From Rhyacophila brunnea (lineage: Eukaryota; Arthropoda; Insecta; Trichoptera; Rhyacophilidae): a stretch of 64,000 nt of DNA. Numbering within the stretch: the first letter of the stretch is position 1; every line of letters starts with the position of its first letter. The position numbers were made by a program, and so were the translations under genes. The notes beneath the pieces were generated by a model, which ran no database searches, had not been told where the DNA came from, and saw only the letters and a list, made by a program, of their open reading frames with translations. Positions 10,801 to 19,719 of the stretch are shown here, piece after piece. Where the stretch lies: the NCBI GenBank assembly GCA_022495005.1, contig JAGYXB010000825.1:4216001-4280000 (forward strand), given 5' to 3'.

Positions 10801-13295
10801 TAGTTATTTAAAAAAAACTAAATCGACGATTTGTTGTCAAAAAACGCTTGGGAGTTTTCGCATATGCTAGGCTAAATCAGCTGGGAGTAAAAGAGTTAAA
10901 TATAGACCAGTGTCGAAGGCTAAGCAATTATTTAGCGCTTACGGTGGTCCTTGTGGTCTACTGCGTAAGACGCTGGGCCTTCACCCAGGGGCTCCGGGTT
11001 CGATTCCCGATGAGGTGACAATATAATTATGTGGTTTTCTCAAAGCCTGGGTGTGTATGTGGTCGTTTCACTTTTACTAGTGTCATTGGGCCTGTTGCAG
11101 TGTTAAAAAGAATAAATATGTATATTACACACAATATTGTAGTTAGTAGAGATCAGTGTTTATTTGTGTGTATGTTTAAATTAGGCAGTGGCATCTATTT
11201 AATTTCAATGAAATCTCTGGATTATTTGAGCCTACTCGATACATACAAACTTGATGACGTCATACAAAAAACTATAAATCAGGCATTTTGCGACCACCTT
11301 ACAATAATACTCTTTTACGGTATTAATGTAGTTTATGTGATTATGAAATGATGATTCCTAGGATGAGAAAAGACAAGGCATCATAATGACATACATCTTT
11401 CCTACAAAGCCTACAGACTACCCTTAATTTTCGTCGGCGTATGGCACCTGAGCCCTTTAATATTATTAATATATATTAAATATTTAATTATGATGGTTGT
11501 TTACAGATCCAATAGAAGGAGGCACTGTATCCGTGCAGGACTTCACGGATGCTTCAGTGACAGAGTGCGCGGTGCCCAATGCTGATCAGCCGTGGGTTTG
11601 CTTCGATCTCACCTTCATCTCGGTATTGCTGGAGGAGGCCTTTCATCTTGCGCCCGACAAAAAAATTGAGGTCAATATATTCTTCTTCTTTATTATAAAC
11701 TCTCTAAGTCTGCAACCTTTCATCTTATGGCAGCTCTGCATTTGGCTAAATTAAATGAAGTCACAACGGCCTAAATTTTTAACATACGATATCTTCGAAT
11801 GCATTGATTTCATGAGAAGACAGTGCTAATCGATTAAAAGATTTTGTGGGTGTGAATAAATGAAAGTAAAGGTGCGAAATTCGTACAAAAGTATAATAAT
11901 ATCATTGATTCTTATAAACATCCTATGTACAATATTTTCCCTATTTCATTAAAATCCCCAACTTTTTTTCCCTAACTTTTCCTTAACTGATGTAAATATT
12001 CCTCCACCATTTTCCGTACTTCTTTAAATATCCCCATGATCATACCCCATTTTACCAAAATTTTGAAAACGGACAGAAATGTTAACCAATAACCAGATAA
12101 AATTTTGTAGTGTTTATTAAAACTACCAAGTACAATTTTTTTATTATTATATGATTAATTTAAATATTTTTTAAAAACTTGTGTAGGTGTTGAAACAATT
12201 AATTTAGACGTTTCTTTTTAAATATGTCGGTAAACTTACCCACCCACGATGGCCGCGCGGCTTAAGCGTTGGCCTATAGGCCTACAGGTTCGAATCCTGA
12301 GTCTGGCAAGTACACGTATTGTTTTTCAATTTGTGTAGAGTCAGAGTATGTACCTAATAGGTTGAGCAAGTGGCTGAGATCCATTTCTCGTAAAAACCAA
12401 ATCTGTCAATATAAACCTCCACTCTGTGGATGCCCATATGATCATATTTGGATCGGAAATGGTCGAAAAAAAAAACTTGTAACGTTTTAAGAAATATCTA
12501 AAAATTTATACTAAGGGCAAGCGGCGCCAAATTGTCCAGAATCACTTGGTCAACAGTGGCGTCAAATTGGCGCCGATTGTCTTCAATGGGTTAATTAAAC
12601 ATTACCAAATCTTTTTCCCTCTTTTCCATGTAATCTCTCGAATTTCCAAATCTTTCCCACATCTTTTTCATTAAAAGAAAAATATATTGGACGCATCGGT
12701 AAAATAACGAACGAATGGTCTCAGTATCACTAAGGAAAGAGCAGTTTAATAAGCAGAAAATTAAATGATGAGGACCAATGATAGTAGTGTAGTGAAACAA
12801 TAGAGTAATTAGTGATAGAAGTGAAACAATGACAAACACCCAGGCTTTGAGAAAATCACATAAATATATTGTGACCTCACCTGGATCGAATCCAGGATGA
12901 AAGGCCAGTGCCTTACACACTGGACTACGAGGGCCTCAAGGGCCTCTTCGGTGCACAGTTTTACTACTGTACTAATAAATGCTTATATGCTTTTTTAGAA
13001 GAAATTTATGTTACCTGATGAGGTTCATGCTCTGAATTCAAGCGCACATTAAAATACCATGTAAATTTGGCCGACCCGAATGATTTGAATTCGACACACA
13101 CTACTTCATAAGCAAGCGAAGATGTTACCACAGAGATTTCGAAAACAAAAATGTGTTTACTTGAAATCGTTTTAGTTTTGATCTTGTTTGATGATTGTTT
13201 TATGATTTTTGTTACAGCTGGTGAATAAAATAAAGGGACACGAGATCTCGTGGGCGCTTGGTCTTGCCTACAACACATTGCTCAAGAACTCATAA
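4754..13295 (+). CDS. ENTPD5/6: ENTPD5/6-type nucleoside diphosphatase (CD39/apyrase family), seven exons, 5' part missing
   Basis: Spliced coding region: 4754-4833, 6876-7131, 7545-7692, 8429-8575, 9597-9814, 11507-11670, 13218-13295. Exon lengths sum to 1091; after the two bases finishing a split codon this leaves exactly 363 codons including TAA, and every junction phase agrees with AG/GT borders. The product (about 362 residues here) matches GDA1/CD39 family members of the ENTPD5/6 branch: apyrase regions ACR2 (ATAGLRLL), ACR3 (IMDGADEG), ACR4 (DLGGGSTQ) and ACR5 (WALG), plus the branch-typical FSYYFDRA segment. Family knowledge: these enzymes hydrolyse UDP and GDP in the ER/Golgi or after secretion and support glycoprotein folding and glycosylation. 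An NIS glycosylation site is visible. ACR1 (DAGSTG-type) and the N-terminal signal or anchor are not in the window, so the gene starts upstream. ENTPD5 cannot be told from ENTPD6. Confidence 0.93.
5149..5313. mobile_element. Palindromic MITE in ENTPD intron
   Basis: Imperfect inverted arms of about 60 bases: CGTCTTAGGTAAGCG..., AACTCAAACATATAACCGT against ACGGTTATACGTTTGAGTT, ...CGCCCACGTAAGACG. It is GC-rich compared with the surrounding intron. No certain target duplication. Confidence 0.6.
5730..5975 (+). mobile_element. SINE-A (tRNA-derived) with poly(A) tail, in ENTPD intron
   Basis: The head resembles a tRNA with A-box-like GTGGCTTAAGCGTTGGAC and B-box GGTTCGAATCC. The body contains AATAGGTTGAGCAAGTGG, CCATTTCTCGTAAAAA and a GATCCTATTAGGATC palindrome, then a 14-A tail. 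The best-preserved copy of the family; related copies lie at 2935, 12244, 21525 and 29607. Confidence 0.85.
6380..6640 (-). mobile_element. Truncated LINE 3' end (family L3), in ENTPD intron
   Basis: Complement of the segment at 46070-46335: CCACC-ATGAGAATGAG, TTTATAAATTCTTAAAATAG, and an A-rich end with TAAATAAATAAAT. Only the 3' untranslated part is present. Confidence 0.55.
6876..7131 (+). CDS. ENTPD5/6: ENTPD5/6 exon b, carrying ACR2 and ACR3
   Basis: Acceptor TTTCAG ends at 6875; donor GTGAGA at 7132. It encodes ACR2 (LRATAGLRLL) and ACR3 (IMDGADEGVNSWFTVNFLLG), whose conserved Thr and Glu sit in the active-site cleft of the family. It is locally GC-rich against AT-rich introns, as expected for selected coding sequence. 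An ATG at 6861 lies before the acceptor and is not a start codon. Confidence 0.93.
7545..7692 (+). CDS. ENTPD5/6: ENTPD5/6 exon c, carrying ACR4
   Basis: Acceptor TTTCAG ends at 7544; donor GTGATT at 7693. It encodes ACR4 (AAMDLGGGSTQVTYEP), the phosphate-binding DLGG(A/G)S loop, and ends within the conserved (L/F)(Y/F)THSYL segment that is split across the next junction. An NIS sequon precedes the end. Confidence 0.92.
8429..8575 (+). CDS. ENTPD5/6: ENTPD5/6 exon d
   Basis: Acceptor GGCAG ends at 8428; donor GTAAAT at 8576. It encodes SYLNLGLMAARRGVLLTEN and a following segment with one cysteine (SECINP), equivalent to the SYLGFGLKAAR region and the C-terminal lobe of ENTPD5. Confidence 0.9.
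9597..9814 (+). CDS. ENTPD5/6: ENTPD5/6 exon e
   Basis: Acceptor TTGCAG ends at 9596; donor GTAAAT at 9815. It encodes the C-terminal lobe with a cysteine in DRCKEL and the hallmark FSYYFDRAADAGLI, matching FSYYYDRAVD in ENTPD5. Codons are GC-richer than the flanking introns. Confidence 0.92.
9904..10895. mobile_element. piggyBac-like nonautonomous element in ENTPD intron
   Basis: Ends are CCCTTTTACTCCCA and its complement TGGGAGTAAAAGAG, flanked directly by TTAA (9900-9903 and 10896-10899). The CCC start and TTAA target are the piggyBac signature. Left subterminal palindromes CCGATATTTCGG and GGCCGATCCATCGGCC are present. No coding capacity found. Confidence 0.75.
10938..11058 (+). mobile_element. 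SINE-B copy (tRNA-like head) in ENTPD intron
   Basis: Head with GTGGTCTACTGCGTAAGACGC and B-box GGGTTCGATTCCC, then the family body ATGTGGTTTTCTCAAAGCCTGGGTGTG. Matches the intact SINE-B at 57477. Confidence 0.7.
11507..11670 (+). CDS. ENTPD5/6: ENTPD5/6 exon f
   Basis: Acceptor TTACAG ends at 11506; donor GTCAAT at 11671, a weak donor (GTCA instead of GTAA). It encodes GGTVSVQDF, TECAVP and WVCFDLTFISVLLEEAF, matching the (D/K)VEDF, VC and FLCMDLSYI.LL..GF series of ENTPD5. It ends in phase 0 after KKIE. Confidence 0.9.
12244..12475 (+). mobile_element. SINE-A copy in ENTPD intron
   Basis: Same head (GCGGCTTAAGCGTTGGCC, B-box GGTTCGAATCC), body and oligo(A) end as the copy at 5730, with a deletion in the head. 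Confidence 0.82.
12835..12938 (-). mobile_element. SINE-B copy in ENTPD intron
   Basis: Complement of the SINE-B head and start of body (CCCAGGCTTTGAGAAAATCA; B-box complement GGATCGAATCC). Truncated. Confidence 0.65.
13218..13295 (+). CDS. ENTPD5/6: ENTPD5/6 terminal exon g, carrying ACR5
   Basis: Acceptor GTTACAG ends at 13217. It encodes LVNKIKGHEISWALGLAYN and a short tail closed by TAA at 13293-13295, with a second stop TGA directly after. ISWALG is ACR5 (TGWALGA in ENTPD5). No C-terminal membrane segment follows, as expected for the soluble or secreted ENTPD5/6 branch rather than the two-span ENTPD1-like enzymes. Confidence 0.92.
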   Translation: MVNKIKGHEISWALGLAYNTLLKNS

Positions 13296-14481
13296 TGACG
13301 TCTCCATCATCCGAAGAGGAGATTTTTTATATTTATAACAAAGTATACACACAATATTAGCGAACGCACACTGTTACAGAACTGGATGGGCTGGCGGACA
13401 TGATGTATTATTATAATAATTAGATAAAGGTTATTTAGTTCGGATCTATCTGTAGAAACGACAGCCTAAAACCAAAGCATTTGGACTCTAGACAGAAGGA
13501 GTCTTATACACATTCTGTATTAGGAATCGAATGATTATATGAGTGGTTGTATTGGTAATAAGTTTATTATTTTGTTGTATTGGCAGCCTTGAAAACAAAA
13601 TGGCTGCTCACATTCTCGTTAAAAGTCTGTTGCTTTGTTTACTTAACCTACGTATTAATTTCTCGGTGTTTTACGTGATTATTTATCATAAAAATAATGC
13701 CTACATAAAATTGATGAGGAAGTATTTTTCCACAAGACGTTTTTATGTCTGGAAAATTAGCAAACAGATGTCATAGTAGAAGTGTGAAGTTCTCTTTAAA
13801 TGAACCTACAATGCGAAGTCATTTGTAGCTAACTTAATCAGTAGACCAGAGGTCCTTTTTCGGCTTCAATTTCATACAGTTAAGCTAGATCTCTACAGAA
13901 GAAAGTTTTTTTTCTAAGTCATTTTCTTTCTTTTACAAGTAATGCTGCCAAGACAGAGAATAAATTTGTTTTTATGTGGTTACAAATTCAACATTCGTTA
14001 TGTAAAATCTTTCTAGAATCGCTATCAAATCTTGTAATATGAAGTGTTCATACTATGATTCTCTGTAGGTATGTAACCTTATAATATAACCTTACTAGTA
14101 ATAATTGATAGTAAATCATGGAATCAGCGCTGTAGTGAATTGTTTGTTCTGCAAATTAACTCTGTGACATTGTTACAGCTAGCCCGTTCGGTTTGATTGT
14201 GTAATTGCCCTCCTATATTCCGACCACATCCACTTGGCATCCCTCTGCTTAGTTTACAGTACTGACTATAAGACGAGGTGACAAGATAGTAAGGTCGGTC
14301 TATATTGCCGTTGTGATTAGCGAATTATTAGCTATATATTTTATAGATAAGTTTATTTTGTATTGAATAACAATATGATAATATTTTATTGATATAGTTT
14401 TGTACTGTGATGGTAATAGTTTATAATCTGCCGAAAGAAGTGTGCCGTGAAGTGAATCTGGCTGATCTGTAGCAAACAAGC
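13296..14481 (+). other. Probable 3' UTR of the ENTPD gene running into intergenic DNA
   Basis: No coding signal. An AATAAA hexamer near 13960 is a candidate poly(A) signal, but AATAAA is common in this AT-rich sequence, so the transcript end cannot be fixed. Nothing else is recognised before the tRNA relic at 14482. Confidence 0.35.
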
Positions 14482-14553
14482 ATTACATGGTGGGCTCGAA
14501 ACATCAACTTTGCGATCTGCAGTCAAATGCTGTACTACTGAGCTATATCCCTA
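14482..14553 (-). pseudogene. tRNA-Cys(GCA) relic
   Basis: On the minus strand: GGGATATAGCTCAGTAGTA, then CAGCATTTGACTGCAGATC. This keeps the D-arm and anticodon arm of a cytosolic tRNA-Cys with anticodon GCA. The variable loop and T arm are mutated (GTTTCGAGC) and the acceptor stem does not pair well. Either a dead tRNA gene or the head of a tRNA-Cys SINE. Confidence 0.5.
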
Positions 14554-16773
14554 GGCTCAGAGTAGGGATCCTGTTGTAGTTGGTTATGTAGGTATTATTT
14601 AACTCGGAAACCTGAAAAAACTAGCATCAGCAATGTCTCGGTTAACAGCCGAACACACTACCAATTACGACACTAAGGGTATAGTTAAAGTGTCAATTTT
14701 AAAGTACTCGTAATTACTATTTTAAAAATTCCTTCGATTTATTTCCTTATTCAAGAGATTCCAATTGATTCAAAGTAATAAATCTAATGAAATACTGTAT
14801 TCGTTTGTTCATTCGCTGCCTAGTTCACTTCTATAATTTGTGCCGTTCACACATTCAATTTTTTTAAACTCCAGTTGTAACCTATTGCCAACACATTGAC
14901 AGATTACGAGTGTAATACTTATTATACTATATTTTTGTTATGGTATTTTTGATATTCGAGTAAATTTATTAATTATTTATAACTGTTTAATGTGGATTGT
15001 AACAATTAATAGTGACATCTAGTGAGGGAATTATGTGATGTGAGATATATTTTACTGAACAAGTTATCATTGACAGTGTCTGTACCGAAAAATGATTAAA
15101 AAAACATTGAAATACTTTTTAAATTCAACGATTAAATGAGCGTTTGTTTAGTTTGGATGTTATTACTACGGACTGGAGAATCAGGAGAATAAGGAACGGC
15201 AAAATAGATAAAGACCGCCTGTGCGCTGGAGTAACCAAATGTGGGTGGCAGTCTCTCGGTCGCTCAAAAGATGGTTTTATTTCTGATTGGCCATGATTCT
15301 CACCCATGAAGAAACAGCCAAGAGATTATTACTTGGTTTTTTTAATATTAATTTTATCAATTCTCTGTTGTCTCCGTGCGAGAGATGCGCCTAAACTCTT
15401 CCCAACCACGCCTTGACCAGTCTGATGACTGTCATTGGTTTTAATCGTGTCATCGATGGTTCGATTGGATGCAACAGGCGGACAGACTGCAGTTTACACG
15501 GCGGTTTGATGAATCACGTTATTAATGAAAAGCAGTTTAATACTTTCATTTCATGTAATTGAGATTTTTTTTAAACATGCAACTGCATTTCATGAACTCA
15601 GGTGTATAAAATGTTGCTATTATTTTCATAGCAATGCATTTCAATGTTTTGGCCTGACTTGTACGGCTAAAACATGACTGACAGAACAAAGAAATATCAA
15701 GCTTTTTTCTTAGAATAGTAATAATGGATTATTTGAGATGAGTTATGTATGTAGAATTTACAATCGCATATTTATCTTTGAAGTCTATTTGCTCAAATCA
15801 TAACCCAACCGTCTTTTTCAGCTGACAGTACTGTCAAAAGTAAATCTATTTAATTGTATGTGTATGTAGCAATTTACATATATTATTATTTCCTTAAATT
15901 TTGTTATGTCGAAGGTTTAATAATTTCTTAACTAGATGTCACTCACACCTAAATAATGCATTATTATTTACAAGTATTTTTTTACTAATGCTATTTTTAT
16001 TCGATTGAAATTATATTTTTGTATTATAATATAATTATTATATGTTTACTTTCAAACTAAGCTGACACTATTTGTAAATATGTTTATATTACATAAATTC
16101 GCATGGCATTATGCATTAACAGTTTAAGTGACATATCCATAAACATTGAGTTGTGAATGATTACAATCAGTTAGACCTATACACTGTTAGAATTCCTAAA
16201 TTTTTAAGTTTAAATTTGGAATCTAGCTCAAAATAAGTAAGGATTCAATTTTGGCTCCGTTTCCAGCTCTGTTAATAATCTCGGTATGCTAAAATGTCAC
16301 TTGATCTATGAATGCGTAATGGTTCTCCATTTTATTTTTGACAAATATTAATTATATGTAATATTAATTACAGTCAAATTAAGAAATCTTCATTATTTTT
16401 CATTGTGTTACGGATTGTTAATAAACCTCGGTGGAAAATCATCTTTTTCCCTTCTTCAATTGTTTTCTCCCAATGGAACTTGGCAATCATCAGTCCTTTG
16501 TAGGAAATAACTAATATATAAAAATGTTGAAGAAAACCTTCTTCTATAACGATGAAGCCTATACGTATAAAAATTAGTTAAAAAAAAGGATTAAGTAGGT
16601 ACTAATTTTTATATAAACTCCCAAATAAGAAGGGTGCTTTTATAATATTTTTTGCATGCGAAAATGACACTTATGTCAAGTCTGACGAGCCAAGATGCTT
16701 TTGCGATTTTTAAATGGAACTTTCTGAAGGTTCTATCTGAAAGAAGATTCAACGTATTTACCATTACATAATA
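14554..16773. other. No gene recognised
   Basis: AT-rich sequence. A weak tRNA-like stretch lies near 14615-14680. No repeat family shared with the rest of the window was noticed. Confidence 0.35.
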
Positions 16774-17397
16774 CAGTACACTCTCAGTAATCCGCCGCTC
16801 CATTATCCGACAACTACTTTAATCCGCCGTTATTTTTACTAGTTGAAAGGACAAAGTCAAGCTCTATAATTCGCTGGTATTCGATTGTCAAATTCAATAG
16901 TCCGCCGCGTACAAGAATACTGCGCAGATGAGACGGGTTTATTTTGGAAACTTCTCCTTCGTAAAACGTACGATCATCGTGAAGAAAGTAATGTACCAGG
17001 GAGGAAAGTGCCCAAGGACCGCATCATAATTATGCCGTGCTGCAATGTAACCGGGACACACAAACTGAAGCTTTTGGTCATAGGGAAAGCCAGGAATCCT
17101 AAGCCATTCAAGAATATCTGCCTCACTGAACAACTGGTTGTTGTGAAGTGATTTACTGTTTAATATTTAGTTAATAAACTTAGTTTATAAATATATATAA
17201 TTTAGTAAATACTTGATTTTGATTATAAATAAAACCGTAATTTGCTAGTACAAATTTCTCAAAAAAAAACTATTTTTACGAAATACCTGTTTTAATTTTT
17301 ACCATATTTTCTATGTAGGTATGCACTATAATCCGCTGCTTTCACTAATTGGACACTTGTCTGGTTTTTGGGGTGGCGAATTACTGAGAGAGTACTG
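16774..17397 (+). mobile_element. pogo/Tigger-type deletion derivative
   Basis: Ends CAGTACACTCTCAGTAATCC and its near complement ending GAGAGTACTG, flanked by TA (16772-16773 and 17398-17399). The interior keeps a transposase DDE fragment. ATTCGCTG/AATCCGCCG-type subterminal repeats occur at both ends. Confidence 0.85.
16909..17151 (+). pseudogene. Tigger-like transposase fragment (DDE_1 domain start)
   Basis: The frame reads CADETGLFWKLL, then KDRIIIMPCCNVTGTHKLKL and LVIGKARNPKPFKNI, ending TGA at 17149-17151. This is the first catalytic Asp block (N-A-DETGLFWK) and the following strands of the Tigger/jerky/CENP-B-type DDE superfamily endonuclease. The DNA-binding half and the later catalytic residues are deleted, so it is not functional. 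The upstream reading frame back to 16885 is element terminus, not protein. Confidence 0.85.
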
Positions 17398-17437
17398 TAT
17401 ATGATAACATATATCTAGGGTGGCTATTTATATGAAA

Positions 17438-17796
17438 CATGGCTCCCAGGCTAGGATCTTTGGCGGGCATCCCTACCTATCACTAAAGATAAAGGCAGTG
17501 TGACGCTCTACAGTAGATGTACCAAATGGTGTACGCGAGAAAATTAATGTGTATATTTAGTGATTTTTGTATATTTTAATACATCTATTTGAATGAGTTG
17601 TCGAGTATCGATACACAATTAAAAATTATATTGTACAACCACATAATTTTAAATAATAACAATATTGAAGAACAATAGCGCTTTACTGTTAGAGAAAATT
17701 TGTGATGTGTGTTTATATTACTTATCTGGTCGACTCGCCACGCTGGGCCCTTCCTGAGCCCAGGCCCCCAGGCTAGAGCCATTTGTGGGGGCCATG
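17438..17796 (-). mobile_element. hAT-D element, full copy
   Basis: Termini CATGGCTCCCAGGCT at the left and TTTGTGGGGGCCATG at the right, with an exact 8-bp duplication ATATGAAA (17430-17437 and 17797-17804). Opposite orientation to the copy at 49721. Confidence 0.88.
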
Positions 17797-17883
17797 ATAT
17801 GAAAGTATGGTAAAGTAGGGTAATTTGATTGTTCCTGTAGTATAAAGTATGGACAAATTTGAATGCAGTATGTCCTCCCAACA

Positions 17884-18150
17884 ATATATCGTCTCTGTTC
17901 TGGCAGAACACACTAACTGGAGAATACTAGTTTTGAGTAATTTGACTTTGAAGTTGTTAAAATGTTTGAAATGGTCTATCATGTGAGTTAATCAAGTAAT
18001 CGTAAAAAGGACGACTTTAAAATAAAGACTGTTTATTTATTAAGAAGGTTTCCAGACGGTAAAGTTTGAAATAAGGAACATTTTGGTATAACTAACTCAA
18101 TATGTCATTTTTTCGAATTAGCGTCTTCTGCCATAACAGTGACGATATTA
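17884..18150. mobile_element. Small MITE with ATATCGTCNCTGTTNTGGCAGA termini
   Basis: Inverted ends ATATATCGTCTCTGTTCTGG (17886) and CCATAACAGTGACGATAT (18130-18147). A fragment with the same end sits inside the hAT at 47901 (near 47981-48006). Confidence 0.5.
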
Positions 18151-19130
18151 TACATTTGACTTGAATAAATTGAACTTTAACTTAACTAATAAATTAGTAT
18201 TTTTTAACTTAACGATGGTTCTGCAGTTAAAAATGATTGATATATTATTGCTTTGGTGGTGAACTGAACTATTCCTTCTTTTTCTTTTGCACTCTTCTCT
18301 GTAGGGCATCAAGCCACTGAAGCCGTGGTATTCCCGCACTACGTTATCCTACTGAACCATTAAATGCGGAGTGCTTTTCCGATATTTATTCATGTATATG
18401 TGGCACATTGCAGACATTTGATTTTGTCATTTGAGATATTGATTTGATTGAGTCAGATTCGTCAAGTAGTTTGACGAGTTCATGGATATACCGTCATTGC
18501 CAGATACCATTCTCGCAGATTGGACCAAAGATCTTTCGTAAGAGTCTGCTCAAATGGTTAGTTTTTCTTCTTTTGAGCATGTCTGGGATTCGAACCTGGG
18601 TAGTCAGTTAATGTCCTCTATTCCACGTTTTGTAAATTACAGAGATTTGGACATTTGAAATTATAATTACTTGCATTTTGTTGAAATATTTGTTTTCAAT
18701 GTTTTATGATTTATGTCGCATTCCCTGTAAAGTTTTCTTAATAGCATATGGGGCGTTTATTTTCAAAACCGAGAAGTCCATGTACGGTAATGTAATTTCA
18801 CACAATATAATATAATGATCTATAACAGGCGTGTCCAACACGTCGATCGTGTATTGAGATTTTGAAAAGGTATCATTAAACATTTCTATTTTTGTATCCT
18901 TAACCAGCATACGTAAAAGTTGTTTTATAATTAACCACGAGGAAGCATTTGTGACCTCGTTGTCTCACTTGACTCATATTGCATCACTCATGGCCTGCCA
19001 CAGGAGTGAGAGAAAGTCAATCCCTGTGCTTTAAACTGAGGTGTAGATTAGAACACTTTGACTTAAATGTGTAACACAAAAACATCATTTATCACAAGTA
19101 GGTATTGAATTGTGGACATATCGGTTTTGG
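18151..19130. other. No gene recognised
   Basis: AT-rich. A minus-strand tRNA-like B-box region (GGTTCGAATCCCAGACATG) is at about 18582-18602, probably a SINE relic. Confidence 0.35.
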
Positions 19131-19138
19131 AAATATAT

Positions 19139-19719
19139 CAGTGGCGAGGGGTGGAGGTAGGCTATTAATATTTAACATAAATAGTGCACACTAAACTTTG
19201 TCGGTCAACCTAATTTGTTTTTATTGAACTAAGAATACAATTTACAAATGGTGTTGGTTAATTTTTAAAATTCAATTAACGCCTGCCTAAGCCAAACCAT
19301 AATAGTTTATGTATGCTATGGGTGATCCGAAAAAAATAGTGCACAATTTTTCAGTCATACTTATTTGTTGTCATTGAAAAGAATACATATTACAGATGGT
19401 GTTAGTTAGTTAATTAAAAATCAAAACTCTGCCTATTCCAAACCATAATAATATAAAAAATATTCTTCAATCTATAAAATATCTAAAATTATGTATGGTT
19501 TAATAGCATAATTTTAGATATTTCTTAAATAAATGAATATTTTTTGACTATTATCTACTTACTATGGCTTAGATTAGGCAGGGTTTAATCAAATTTTAAA
19601 AATTAACAAACACTATCCATACATTGTAGTCTTAGTTGTACAAATATGTTTGACTGACAAAGCTTAGTGTGCACTATTTATGTCGGATCTTAACAGCCTA
19701 TCTCCACCCTTCGCCACTG
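19139..19719. mobile_element. hAT-A element, copy 3
   Basis: CAGTGGCGAGGGGTGGAGG at the left and CCCTTCGCCACTG at the right. The left flank AAATATAT is not repeated at the right, so the duplication has decayed or a flank was lost. Confidence 0.82.
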
